Assembly: GCA_030141605.1 (NCBI GenBank) | Contig: JAQGDQ010001408.1 | Location: 1 to 42,353 of the forward strand | Direction of reading: 5' to 3' | DNA: 42,353 bases | From: Tubiluchus corallicola | Taxonomy: Eukaryota > Priapulida > Priapulimorpha > Priapulimorphida > Tubiluchidae | Shown here: piece after piece, positions 1-10,527 of the stretch | Layout of the letters: the number at the start of each line of letters is the position of its first letter | Position numbering within the stretch: position 1 is the stretch's first letter | Notes under the pieces: model-generated | The model's input: only the letters and a program-made list of their open reading frames with translations | Database searches by the model: none | Told to the model about the DNA's origin: nothing | Program-made: the position numbers and the translations under genes

Positions 1-1317
1 TGCAATTTAGGACTCCCACAGGGGTCAGTTATAGCCCCAATACTGTTTATATTTTTCATTGCAGATATGTTTTATAATATGCATGACTCTGTTAAAAAGT
101 ACAAGTATGTTGATGATGGATCTTTGCATGTGTCAAATACAGACCCGCAAACTTGTGTTACAATTGCACAAAGCTGTTGTGATGTGCTTCACAAATGGTG
201 CCAGAAATGGCGTTTAAAGATAAATACGTTACCTGGTAAGACAGAAGCATTGCTAGTAGGGGCATGGGATGAAAATAACAAGCCAGACAATTTAAAAATT
301 AGTAACAATGAAATATTGTTTGTTGAAGACAGCAAAATATTAGGCCTAACTGTTGATCGGAAATTAACATTTGTTAAACACGCGGGCAATGTTCATAAAA
401 AGGTATGGTATAGATGGTTGAAAGTAAAAAACAATTGCAGTAAATATGCAGGTTTGCGACTTGCTACCATTGTAAATATTTATAAAACTACTATTTTGCC
501 GATTATACTGTATGGTGCTATTGTATGGTTAGGTAAAAAACTTACTGTATTTGAAGATATAACCTATGATATAATGAAAGTTTCTGCGGGGTTGGCTTTT
601 AAACCAGATCGTACTAAATTGGAATTACTTTGTGGTCTTCCACCGTTAGACATTGAACTAAATGTAATTGTGGTTAAATCATGTCTTAAGACATTATGTC
701 AGAGCGCTAATGATTTAGTAAAACAACAGATTCTGCGGTATGGTAGTACACGTCTGACAGGAAGACATATTTATAAAAATATTATGTATACAAATGTGCA
801 GACTGTGAGAAACTTTTTAAAATTTGTCTGGAATGAAAACTTTCGTAATACAGATCTTGAACAAATTCCTGAAAATATGTTAATTTATACCAAACGTCAA
901 ATTACAGATTATGTTTCTTATACCTGGGCAACTAAATATAGGCATGTTATGCAATTTCGAGGAGATAATGTTGAAATACAGAATATAAAATGTACACCCT
1001 TAAATTTGCCGCTTGGAAATAATGAAAGGAAAATAGAATCCATTGCCATGTCCTTTTTAACTGGTCAGGGGAATTTTAACAGCTTTTTGTATAGACTTAA
1101 TATGTGTGATACTAGTTTATGTCCATGTGGAGAAGAAGAGCAAACTCCTCAGCACATTTTATTCAGATGTAATAAAATAGATAATGCAAAAAGAATGCCG
1201 TTCATGGAAATAGCTGATGCCAATTATACACGTAATATTATGCTTCAATCTGATAAAAATTTAATAATGGCTTTCACTAACCTGATCAGGGACAATTTTA
1301 TACTAAGTAACTGTTAA
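1..1317 (+). CDS. Non-LTR retrotransposon reverse transcriptase, 3' part (5' truncated by window)
   Basis: The frame is open from base 1 to a TAA at 1315-1317 (438 codons), so the true start lies before the window. The first residues carry the LPQGSVIAPILF block typical of LINE reverse transcriptases. YVDD at about residues 36-39 is the catalytic motif C (the family usually has YxDD), followed by a thumb-like region with KWRLKINTLPGKTEALLVG. Near the C-terminus, CPCGEEEQTPQHILFRC is the Cys/His motif (CxC..H..C) found after the RT in I, Jockey and CR1-like LINEs. The enzyme would copy element RNA onto nicked chromosomal DNA. This part has no internal stop or frameshift, so the copy may be young. 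The exact clade is uncertain. Confidence 0.9.
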   Translation, partial: CNLGLPQGSVIAPILFIFFIADMFYNMHDSVKKYKYVDDGSLHVSNTDPQTCVTIAQSCCDVLHKWCQKWRLKINTLPGKTEALLVGAWDENNKPDNLKISNNEILFVEDSKILGLTVDRKLTFVKHAGNVHKKVWYRWLKVKNNCSKYAGLRLATIVNIYKTTILPIILYGAIVWLGKKLTVFEDITYDIMKVSAGLAFKPDRTKLELLCGLPPLDIELNVIVVKSCLKTLCQSANDLVKQQILRYGSTRLTGRHIYKNIMYTNVQTVRNFLKFVWNENFRNTDLEQIPENMLIYTKRQITDYVSYTWATKYRHVMQFRGDNVEIQNIKCTPLNLPLGNNERKIESIAMSFLTGQGNFNSFLYRLNMCDTSLCPCGEEEQTPQHILFRCNKIDNAKRMPFMEIADANYTRNIMLQSDKNLIMAFTNLIRDNFILSNC

Positions 1318-1575
1318 TTTAGGCCCGCTCCAGTATAAAAAAAATAAATTATGTAGTTGTGTAAAGTTAATTTGTTTGTATAATACTTGTGATTCGTTTG
1401 AAATTATATCTAATTTAAGTATAAAATGTTATTCGTTGTACATAGTGTGAAACTGGATTTTAAAGATTTGTTATGTGAAAATGTAATTTGTTGATCTGAG
1501 CCTGCAAAAAGAGGCACCTTTGTGTATATATATTCATTTCTTTAATAAAGATTTATTATTATTATTATTATTATA
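1..1575 (+). mobile_element. LINE 3' half with 3' UTR and (TTA)n tail
   Basis: The element includes the reverse transcriptase reading frame and about 240 bp of AT-rich 3' UTR. It ends with an AATAAA signal near 1543 followed by GATTTATTATTATTATT, a short tandem-repeat tail of the kind that ends CR1/RTE-like LINEs instead of poly(A). A (TC)n run follows at about 1576-1591. The 5' part is outside the window. Confidence 0.8.
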
Positions 1576-2324
1576 TCTCTCTCTCTCTCTCGCCGCACGC
1601 CTGCCGTTCGCCAATATTTACAAGTATTAAGGACTGGTCTTGAGAATAAAGTGGTTTTTCTTTCCTATGGCCAACATTGTTCTGCTCGGCCATTGTATCT
1701 TACCAATCCCAACCACATTTGTAGAGGGCAGCACTTATTATTATTATTTATTAAATATACACACAACGATCATTACAGCATAGTACTTCAAAAGATTTTA
1801 AAAACATATTTATTACTATGTACACAAGATGCCAAGCTGCAAATGACCCGTGGGATACTTTAATTTAAGCATACTTTTATTAAGCGGTTCGTACCAGACA
1901 GTTTTAACAACTTATACGTGAGCATTCACATCTTTGTAAATTTAACAAGTCTCAGTAAATCGATATAAACGCAACATTTTAAGAATTATTAGTTATGTCG
2001 TTTAATTAAAAATGACAAGCTAAAGGTAAGTAATTGTACGATTAACCTATAAAAATGTCTTTTAACATTAATTTTCACAACATACATAAAATTATGTTGG
2101 TCTCATTGATCATTATTTAAAGCGTTTAAGTAAATGTTACACCATTATGATTCCTGCACTTGCAGTTAAAATGGTTATTATGACATTATAACTGCGCATG
2201 ATGCAGGTTTCACACAAAAATGAATCACTTTTGATGTCAATAATGCTGTCGGGCTGCGGGCTATCAGCTGCAGCAAGAAACATATTAAAATGGGAATTAC
2301 ATTGCTATTACATATTAGCAATAT
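1576..2324. other. Non-coding spacer with one dispersed-repeat copy
   Basis: A short (TC)n microsatellite is followed by AT-rich sequence without a convincing gene. Bases 1735-1860 are a copy of a repeat seen again at 24585-24712. Short open frames here show no recognisable motif. Confidence 0.6.
1735..1860. repeat. Dispersed repeat D, copy 1
   Basis: Starts in a TTATTATTATTTATTAAATA run, then contains CAACGATCATTACAGCAT and TGTACACAAGATGCC, followed by GCAAATGACCCGTGG. The same order of words occurs at 24585-24712 in the same orientation. Read on the minus strand it ends in AATAAATAATAATAA, which looks like a LINE 3' tail. I infer a minus-strand LINE or SINE 3' end. Confidence 0.65.
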
Positions 2325-2444
2325 TACTACGGTCAAATCACGTTGAAAACAGCGGTTCTCGTCTGATCACCAAAGTTAAGCAACGTAGAGCCTGGTTAGT
2401 ACTTGGATGGATGACTGCCTAGGAATACCAGGTGCTGTAGGCTT
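2325..2444 (+). rRNA. 5S rRNA-like sequence (probable pseudogene or 5S-derived SINE head)
   Basis: The stretch is exactly 120 nt, the usual 5S length. It carries the 5S signature in order: ATCACGTTGAAAAC, TCTCGTCTGATCACC, AAGTTAAGCAACG (box A region), TTAGTACTTGGATGGATGAC (box C region), AATACCAGGTGCTGTAGGCT. Compared with the usual metazoan text there are changes such as GGATGGATGACTGCC for GGATGGGTGACCGCC, and the 5' end (TACTACGG) pairs only partly with the 3' end (CTGTAGGCT). No T-run follows; the sequence goes straight into GC-rich DNA. A lone, slightly decayed copy with no terminator suggests a 5S pseudogene or the promoter head of a 5S-derived (SINE3-type) element rather than a working gene. 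Confidence 0.8.
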
Positions 2445-2670
2445 GCGGGATGCCCTGTATCTCGACACTAGGTGGAGAAGCTGCACAAGCAGCCAATGGC
2501 TAGAGGGCGGGGGAGGTCAAGTGACCCAACGGCCATGTGTAGAGGAGTAAACCTTCCAAATCAGGAGTGGAGCCCCAAAGGCGGAACAGTGCAGCATGCT
2601 CACTGACTCCGGCAGCTCCTGCAGCCAACCTGATGCCAAACGTATCGCTCCGCTTTCCTTTGGACTACAC
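2445..2670 (+). other. GC-rich tail joined to the 5S-like sequence
   Basis: Clearly more GC-rich than its surroundings (for example GGCTAGAGGGCGGGGGAGGT) and directly continuous with the 5S-like segment. It has no open reading frame of note. It may be the body of a 5S-derived retroposon; I do not recognise the family. Confidence 0.35.
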
Positions 2671-4582
2671 TGTTATGAATAAATTTCGGAATCATGAATT
2701 AAGTGATTAATTAATGAAGTTATCAACTTCATCAGATTATGTTGATAAAGAGACCTCCAAATTGGATCAGAGAAATTTATAAAGAAATATGTGAACTCAC
2801 TTAACTGGTAAAGCCTATATTTATTGTAAGGCAAGGAATTATTGTCGCAAGAGACGTGTTTACAAGTAATAGAACAGGTGTTCATTTAGAGAGGGAAAGT
2901 TTGTCACAGGTGTTTGAATTTAAGAGAAGCGAAGCTGAATTTTATAACTTGAAGTAGTTAAGAGTATATACCTCCTGTAATGTAATGCGAGTTGCTGGAC
3001 TATAATTGGGAAGGAGCAGGAAGAAGCTCATTTCTTGAACAGAAGTTTATGACCCAAGCGACGCGAGCAGCGGAGTTTCTCAGGTGAGAGGCTACGCGAC
3101 CTGGACATCTGGATGGTCATAAGCACCGAAGCCACAACAGAACCTTTGACCTATGGTGACATCTCGAGCGCGTTCGCGCGCAAAGCCATGAAGACTCCAT
3201 TGGAGTCTTGCAAAGGAAACGGAATTGACCAATTGAACGGTTGTTATTGGTCATTCCACCAAGTTAAGTGAACTTAACATATCGTAACTTGAGAGCAACT
3301 CTGCATAGTAGCTTCATCACAGTAATAGACACCTTAAGTGTGACGTGTAGTCGGTTGTAATAATATGTTTCACATTGTAAATTAGCACCTTAAGTGCGAA
3401 GTGAAGAACTAGTTAAGGAATCTGTTTAGTATCTCTGGGAGCTAATTATATATTGTGAGCGTCTTTGGCGATTAAGTACATATATTGTAATTTAGCAAAC
3501 TAAGAGTAATTGTTGTAAACAATAAACGGATCTCGTTTAATCATAAATGATTAGTTCGAGTATGCTTATAGGTGTCTCAGTAAACAACATTAAATTCTGT
3601 AAACGAATCTGAAGATTTGCTGTGTACATTAAGTATTCTACGAGTTCAATTGCGGGAACTTTTGCTAGGTAGCTTTAGAGATTAAGACTCTTTCACAACG
3701 CGGAGTCGTAGAGACAATCTTGTGAGAAGGAATCATTGCTCTATAGACTTTATCTTAAGCTCTAGTAGCCGGGTTGTGAATAACCTTTTAGCAATTAATG
3801 TATTAGAGGTGAATCCCTCCTTCAGTCTTAAGTCAAGTTATATACGATCACATGCGTCAAATAAGAATCAATATTAATTAGGGAGATTAATATTGCACAT
3901 TAAAGAGTGACTAAGATAATAAAGTGATAACTGGTACTTGGATCCAGGATCATTAAGAAGGGGATAATAACACCAGGGAGGAACAGATGGGGTTCCTGTT
4001 GTCTGGGCAACTCAGGATCTCCATACACCTTGCCCAGGCGTGTGCCCTGGAGACGTTCAAGGATCGGACTCTCTTGGCGCACATTCCATTGTCGTTCAGA
4101 AGGACAGAAGGATGCTAACAACATAATAGCAGATGGTAGGATCCCAGTGTGTAGTATTACCATCCATGTGCTATGCGCACGTAACACAAACTTAATGCTT
4201 CAACCTTAAGCTTGAAAGTTTAGACAAACTCTTAATATTATAATAGTACTGCTTTATTAAATGGCAGTGCTTTTCTGTATTTGTACTAAATATAACATAT
4301 ATATATAGTGTTGGGAAAAAATAAAGTGTGTTGTGGTAATAAAATAAAAAACAGCTCATCACACATGAAAGTAACCCAAAAAAGTAAATAGCTGTAAACG
4401 GTTTTTTAATATTTTAATCATTTTAATGTGTTTTCTAAACATTATTGTCAGATATCAAAAATTAACGAAGTGAAAAAAAGAAATGATTATAATGACACCA
4501 TTTCCGTTGAGAAATCTGCGTGAATCGTATCAACATTTGCCAGTACAGTACATGTTAAAGTAACGGATTGTGGGCGCTCCTC
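2671..4582. other. Unassigned region, possible old LTR-like sequence at about 2970-3950
   Basis: No gene recognised. Bases 2970-3950 have a more even base composition than the flanks, with CpG-containing text around 3160-3180 and an AATAAA near 3520, reminiscent of an LTR. I could not find paired LTRs, a clear primer binding site or gag/pol, so this stays a guess. A minus-strand open frame of 95 codons (3900-4187) has no recognisable motif. Confidence 0.3.
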
Positions 4583-5268
4583 TGCTTACACTCAGAGTTC
4601 GAATCTTACGACCACCTGCATTAGAGTAAACACTTGTTAGCTGTGTTATTTACTTACACCCCGAGTTCGAATCTTACGACCACCTGCATTGGAGTAAACA
4701 CTTGTTACCTGTGTTATTTACTTACACTCAGAGTTCGAATCTTACGACCACCTGCATTGGAGTAAACACTTGTTACCTGTGTTATTTACTTACACTCAGA
4801 GTTCGAATCTTACGACCACCTGCATTAGAGTAAACACTTGTTACCTGTGTTATTTACTTACACCCCGAGTTCGAATCTTACGACCACCTGCATTAGAGTA
4901 AACACTTGTTACCTGTGTTATTTACTTACACCCCGAGTTCGAATCTTACGACCACCTGCATTGGAGTAAACACTTGTTACCTGTGTTATTTACTTACACT
5001 CAGAGTTCGAATCTTACGACCACCTGCATTGGAGTAAACACTTGTTACCTGTGTTATTTACTTACACCCCGAGTTCGAATCTTACGACCACCTGCATTAG
5101 AGTAAACACTTGTTACCTGTGTTATTTACTTACACCCCGAGTTCGAATCTTACGACCACCTGCATTAGAGTAAACACTTGTTACCTGTGTTATTTACTTA
5201 CACCCCGAGTTCGAATCTTACGACCACCTGCATTAGAGTAAACACTTGTTAGCTGTGTTATTTACTTA
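4583..5268. repeat. Minisatellite array, 10 copies of a 68-bp unit
   Basis: The word GAGTTCGAATCTTACGACC recurs at 4595, 4663, 4731, 4799, 4867, 4935, 5003, 5071, 5139 and 5207, always exactly 68 bp apart. Units differ at a few sites only: CTCAGA or CCCCGA before the word, CATTAGAG or CATTGGAG, and TTAGCTG or TTACCTG. Each unit contains GTTCGAATC, which fits the pol III B-box consensus, though the flanking bases do not form a tRNA T-arm. Confidence 0.97.
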
Positions 5269-5775
5269 TGGCGTCTCAATGTTGCTGTTTTTGTTAAAAG
5301 TCGCTTGCAGTACCGTGGCTAATACTGTCTGTTGTCCCAGCGATGGTAAATAATTTTTTGTTGACGATTTACAATCCATACAATTACAATTACAAGTTAC
5401 AAAATATTACACAAACAATGCAATAAATTACAATGAAGAAAAGCTACACAGACAAAACCCCTTGCATGAAGTATAATCGTCAAGATAATAATAACAATAA
5501 TAGTAAACGGTATTTACAGTGGTTAAATATTACAATTATATTATATTATCTATGTTGTATTACAAAGTTTAGTACACAACGAATTTTAGAATGGCAATTA
5601 CATTTTCCAACAAACTTGTACTGTAGAGTAAGCATAGTATCGTATTAAAATTACATTTTTACAAAATGGTAAACTACATTTAAAGAGAAGCATTAGAATT
5701 ATAGTATATAATGTATACAGTATATATAACGTATATAGTATATACACTGTTAACTAAAACAACAGATAAGCTCAA
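5269..5775. other. AT-rich spacer, nothing recognised
   Basis: AT-rich sequence with short low-complexity runs (ATAATAATAACAATAATAG near 5480, TATATA words near 5710-5750). No gene or structured repeat is supported. Confidence 0.5.
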
Positions 5776-6045
5776 TTTTGGAAATTTCCTTTTATAAAAC
5801 ACTCAGCAATGAATTTTGACACTAAATTTGTCATTTCAAAATCAATATCTTTTAACAGCAAAATAAATTTTTGGTCCAGAGGTAGATTAATAAAAAGATG
5901 GAAACTTTTCGCAACAGAACTAAGTAAATTTGACTTTAGGTCACAGTGATTTTTACTGTCAAGTACAAAATGTATTTCATCTTCAATTTTTTCTTCATTG
6001 CAATGTTTATATATTCGATTGTAGGTACCTTGAGCCTTTTTCTAT
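5776..6045 (-). mobile_element. LINE reverse transcriptase C-terminal fragment (decayed)
   Basis: On the minus strand a frame reads RIYKHCNEEKIEDEIHFVLD, then about 55 residues to a stop near 5777. HCNEEKIEDEIHFVL is the typical C-terminal Cys/His motif of animal LINE polyproteins (usually CxxC..IEDEIHFLxxC). Here the first Cys and the last Cys are replaced (RIYKHC, LDSKNHC). The upstream RT is not visible. I read it as an old fragment, not a gene. Confidence 0.7.
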
Positions 6046-7931
6046 ATACAAGTTGTGAGAACTGATTGGCAGTTTAGTAATATGATCTTAGTATATGATT
6101 ATGTACAAAAAGTAAATACTTTTCGGCTTCAAATTCTTGCTTAAACTTTGCATAGGTTCATAGTTTATCAGTTTCCCATTTTGCCCGTTTCTTTTGTAAC
6201 ACATTCCTTCATTCCTTTGAGGAAATTTTATAGTTTGTTAGTAGTTTCTCATTTGTGGCATGTAAAAGATGTTTGGTTAGATCGACCCCTTGCTGTTCCC
6301 AAATGTGAGAAAAGCCTAGATAAGACTTTGTATCTGTGCTCGTTTTTGTCCTTTGTCCCTATTCATTTCTGGCCCTCATGTCGGGAATAAAGGCAGTACT
6401 AAAAAGTGTTCTTCACCCGTGTAACTACTTTCACATATCTTTTCTAATGCTTAAGAATTTGAAAACAAGTAATGCACTCTAGAACACATAGATCTATTTT
6501 TTTCTTTTGCAAACATGTATATAACCTTTAAACATGTATAAGATATATAACCTTGTCAGTACAATGAACATTATGTACCTAAAAAGTATATGAAAGTAAT
6601 ATGTGGCTTAGTGAACTAAATTTGGTAGCAAGTACAATTACTGTATTAGCTTTAAATTATTGACACTGAAATCATAAATTTTGAAATTTTAAATAGAATT
6701 ATTTGCCCCGAAATTAAACATTTGGCCTGTATGACCGCCCGCCTTGTACGCTCATGAGTAATAAGCACTCGTACATGTATTTGAGCTTGCAACAGAGCTT
6801 GTTCTCTCAACTCTAGCGATCTATTTGTTCAAATTTAGTCGAAAGCATCTTATTTGACTTTATCACCTTCTCCTGCCTACTTCTTTCTTTACACAGGTCA
6901 AGCAAAATACAAATGATACCTTTGTACGGTTGTACCTATGTATGGTTATGTATGTTTGTATGTTTTATATGTAACGTTGTCACTGATGAGAAGCTCGTCT
7001 TGTGAAGAAAAATAAATAATGATAATTGTAATTAGTAATGGATGGCACATTTATGTTTACTGTGCAAGAGCGTTTCCCTTGGAAAAACGTGGTAACCGCC
7101 TTATGAAAACCATCATACAAATTTTTACAGATGGTAATAGTGTGAACTTCTCTCACCCTTCAATTTGATAACAGCTGCCACAACACAGCTCAAACTGCAA
7201 CCTTTGTAAAAACTTGATAATATCAAACTTATGAATAATGTGTGAAGAAATTTTTCTATTTATCCGTACCTTTGTAGTTGGAAGCACAACACACCATTGT
7301 ACTGCAGATTGTTGCTGAGTCAATGCATCTTCTTCGTCTTTTCTGATATTACACACTAAAAAGCAAAAGTTGGTTATTAAAACACTATCAAATTAAGTTC
7401 ATTTTAGGCCTTTCGACACGTCTGAAAACTTAGAATTGATTTCGACAGCATTTTTAATACAGTTGTCAAACACAAACAGTGACCATTCAACTATTTCTCT
7501 AACTTTACTGTAATTCATATGAAGAAAACAAGTTTCAGCTTACTATAGTAGAACTACTTTGGAGAATTACTGAACAAGTATACAGTAAGATAAACATTGT
7601 ATTAAGAAAGTTGCTTGGAAAACTATGCAATTACAATTCCTAGGACACATAGCTTAACCATCGAGCCCACCAAGTAATACCAATTAATTAAATGTGGCTA
7701 GACACACAGATGTAAAGATGGAATTAGCTTTCCTGTTGAGTCACTTAGAAAGGCTGTTAACTAAAAATAAGCAAATGAGTTATGAAAGCAAAGAGGCACT
7801 AACGATGGGTAATTGTACTGTACAACCAATCCAATGCTCATGAAAGAAGAATGATGTTATGACTTTGTTATTTAGCATGATGAATAGTTTTAAGCAGTAT
7901 AATATTATATCACTTCACAGACGTGATTCAT
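6046..7931. other. Spacer without recognised genes
   Basis: AT-rich sequence. At 6980-7020 the text CTGATGAGAAGCTCGTC followed by AAATAAATAATGATAATTG resembles the 3' end of a plus-strand LINE (short stem GATGAG/CTCGTC, then AATAAA and a simple tail). Open frames at 6148-6390 (+) and 7153-7356 (-) show no recognisable motif. Confidence 0.4.
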
Positions 7932-8204
7932 AAAAATAACAATAATAATAACAATTATCTTTATTTAAAGTCGGTTTTTGAATGAACAGTTAAATTAGGT
8001 TAGAGTGCTATTATCGCCGACTGTAAATAACAAACTACAACTACATAACAGAGAGCATGATTACCCCACTTTTACCCTAAGTACTACGTGCCAGGCAGGG
8101 CAACAGCGGTACCATTTTTAAAGTCTTTGATATGACCCAGCCGCTACTCACAACATCCCAGAGGGAAAGCGGACGCGTTGCCACTAGACTAACTTCGTCT
8201 GGTC
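7932..8204 (-). mobile_element. tRNA-derived SINE with conserved central core and LINE-like 3' tail
   Basis: Read on the minus strand. A tRNA-like head, GACGAAGTTAGTCTAGTGG then CAACGCGTCCGCTTTCC, holds a pol III A box (TAGTCTAGTGG, about 8180-8191); the B box is decayed (GTTGTGAGTAGCGGC). Next comes TCATATCAAAGACTTTAAAA then ATGGTACC, a central block that I recall from widespread animal SINEs (MetaSINE-type; from memory). It ends with AAATAAAGATAATTGTTATT and further TTATT units, like the LINE tails at 1545-1575 and (minus strand) 35933. The order head-core-tail is that of a SINE mobilised by a LINE. Confidence 0.8.
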
Positions 8205-9000
8205 AAGTCGGTATGTGCAGTTTATTAAATTTAATGAAATCATCACAAATCATCTCCACATCAGCTTAGTACTTAAAGTCAACATTAAACGAAAACCTTG
8301 TTGAGCACTGCAATAGTATTAGAATAACGTAAATAGGATGATTATACATGGGAATAAGATCTCACAGTGGTAACTTCAAGCAACTAGTCTTTTGAATTCT
8401 CTAGTCCAGGCTTCAGATGAAAATGTGAGAAAAAGTCCATTCGTGAAATCAGTAAGCCTTCAACCTACAGTAACTGTGCGTGTGCACAACAAAACTGTGA
8501 AAATGCTTATTTAAATAAAATGCTGTGCATAATATCCACTTTTGACATAGAAGCCCTTATGTTGCAGTTTGAATAAAGTTGAAGATTCGTATTCACCAAT
8601 TAGTTCCTTCATTATTCGAATTTGTTTCAATAGTAAATGTTGTACTCTCACAACAGTTTCTTGCTTTGCCCAATTAAAAACAGAAATACAATTCTAATTT
8701 CAGCTCAAATTTGAAAATCTCTAAAACTTAACCATGCTGTCACTTTTATCAAATAGTAACAAATTCACCATCTTTAGAAGCAGTCATGGACACACACGCA
8801 CACACAACGCCATGCACACACAGACACACACACACACATACACGCACACGCACACACAACGCACACGCACACATACACACGTTTGTTGGTTTGTTTGGTT
8901 GTGGAATGTAGCATATGTAATGTATAAGATAAATTGTTAAATTATCTATATAACATATATCATATATCTTTTCGCTATCTAACAATTGAATTGCATTTCG
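8205..9000. other. Spacer with a (CA)n-rich tract
   Basis: No gene recognised. Bases 8788-8880 are an interrupted (CA)n microsatellite (mixed ACACAC, ACGCAC, ATACAC). The short open frames on both strands across it are by-products of the CA repeat. Confidence 0.7.
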
Positions 9001-10064
9001 ATGTTGCTTCTAAATTCTAGTAAATTTCTTTGCTTTACATGTTGCTTCTAAATTCTAGTAAATTTCTTTGCTTTACATGTTGCTTCTAAATTCTAGTAAA
9101 TTTCTTTGCTTTACATGTTGCTTCTAAATTCTAGTAAATTTCTTTGCTTTACATGTTGCTTCTAAATTCTAGTAAATTTCTTTGCTTTACATGTTGCTTC
9201 TAAATTCTAGTAAATTTCTTTACTTTACATGTTGCTTCTAAATTCTAGTAAATTTCTTTGCTTTACATGTTGCTTCTAAATTCTAGTAAATTTCTTTGCT
9301 TTACATGTTGCTTCTAAATTCTAGTAAATTTCTTTACTTTACATGTTGCTTCTAAATTCTAGTAAATTTCTTTACTTTACATGTTGCTTCTAAATTCTAG
9401 TAAATTTCTTTGCTTTACATGTTGCTTCTAAATTCTAGTAAATTTCTTTACTTTACATGTTGCTTCTAAATTCTAGTAAATTTCTTTGTTTTAGATGTTG
9501 CTTCTAAATTCTAGTAAATTTCTTTGTTTTACATGTTGCTTCTAAATTCTAGTAAATTTCTTTGCTTTACATGTTGCTTCTAAATTCTAGTAAATTTCTT
9601 TACTTTACATGTTGCTTCTAAATTCTAGTAAATTTCTTTGCTTTACATGTTGCTTCTAAATTCTAGTAAATTTCTTTACTTTACATGTTGCTTCTAAATT
9701 CTAGTAAATTTCTTTGTTTTACATGTTGCTTCTAAATTCTAGTAAATTTCTTTGCTTTACATGTTGCTTCTAAATTCTAGTAAATTTCTTTGTTTTACAT
9801 GTTGCTTCTAAATTCTAGTAAATTTCTTTGCTTTACATGTTGCTTCTAAATTCTAGTAAATTTCTTTGCTTTACATGTTGCTTCTAAATTCTAGTAAATT
9901 TCTTTGCTTTACATGTTGCTTCTAAATTCTAGTAAATTTCTTTACTTTACATGTTGCTTCTAAATTCTAGTAAATTTCTTTGCTTTACATGTTGCTTCTA
10001 AATTCTAGTAAATTTCTTTACTTTACATGTTGCTTCTAAATTCTAGTAAATTTCTTTGTTTTAG
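9001..10064. repeat. Minisatellite array, 28 copies of a 38-bp unit
   Basis: The unit begins ATGTTGCTTCTAAATTCTAG and ends in TAAATTTCTTTRYTTTAS. It repeats every 38 bp with no indel; 28 x 38 = 1064 bp exactly fills the interval. Units fall into types by the end: TTTGCTTTAC, TTTACTTTAC, TTTGTTTTAC and TTTGTTTTAG. The type order A-G-A-GT occurs at units 10-13, 16-19 and 25-28, which points to amplification in blocks of units. Confidence 0.98.
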
Positions 10065-10527
10065 ATGCCTTGATAATGAACGTTGGCAATAAATTCCATT
10101 TTGATGTAGCTGTTAAGAAATTCACAGTAACATTAACCTGTTAAAAAGTTACTTGTAAGCAGCAACGTTAATGAGCTGAACTTCATTACCACTTCTAGCC
10201 TAAGCTGTGCTGGTGAATGACCCAGTGTCACTGACTCATCCTGACATGGCCCCAGGCTGTAAGGTCCCAGCTAATCACCCAAACAAAAAATCACAGGTAT
10301 AATTAAGCAACTCTGTAAGGCTACATCGTTAAGCCCATGAAGAAACTAAGGCAGTGTTTGTGTAATCAAGTGTATAGGTTTTTCTTTTGTTAGTGTGACA
10401 GAAAAAATTATTCAGTTCATATACTTCCTCAGCTAATCTCAACAGATGTATGTGTAGTTGGCAGACTGCGATTAGTTGGCAATAGTTGTAAAAGGGACAG
10501 TTAAACTTGTGAAGAAAGTACAAGAAC
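10065..10527. other. Upstream region of the prolyl 4-hydroxylase-like copy
   Basis: No gene recognised. It separates the 38-bp array from the P4HA-like reading frame. I see no clear TATA box close to the start. Confidence 0.4.

Noticed and set aside
2970-4190. LTR retrotransposon
   Set aside because: Base composition and an internal AATAAA hint at an LTR, but no second LTR, convincing primer binding site or protein domain was found.
4583-5268. Array of tRNA genes or a CRISPR-like array
   Set aside because: The B-box-like words lack T-arm pairing, acceptor stems and anticodon arms, and the units are contiguous repeats without unique spacers.
6980-7020. CTGATGAG word suggesting a hammerhead ribozyme
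   Set aside because: The stem GATGAG/CTCGTC uses the would-be catalytic bases and the required GAAA and flanking stems are not in place. A LINE 3' end is a better reading.
8734-8985. Histidine/threonine-rich and cysteine/valine-rich open frames on both strands
   Set aside because: They are translations of the (CA)n microsatellite.
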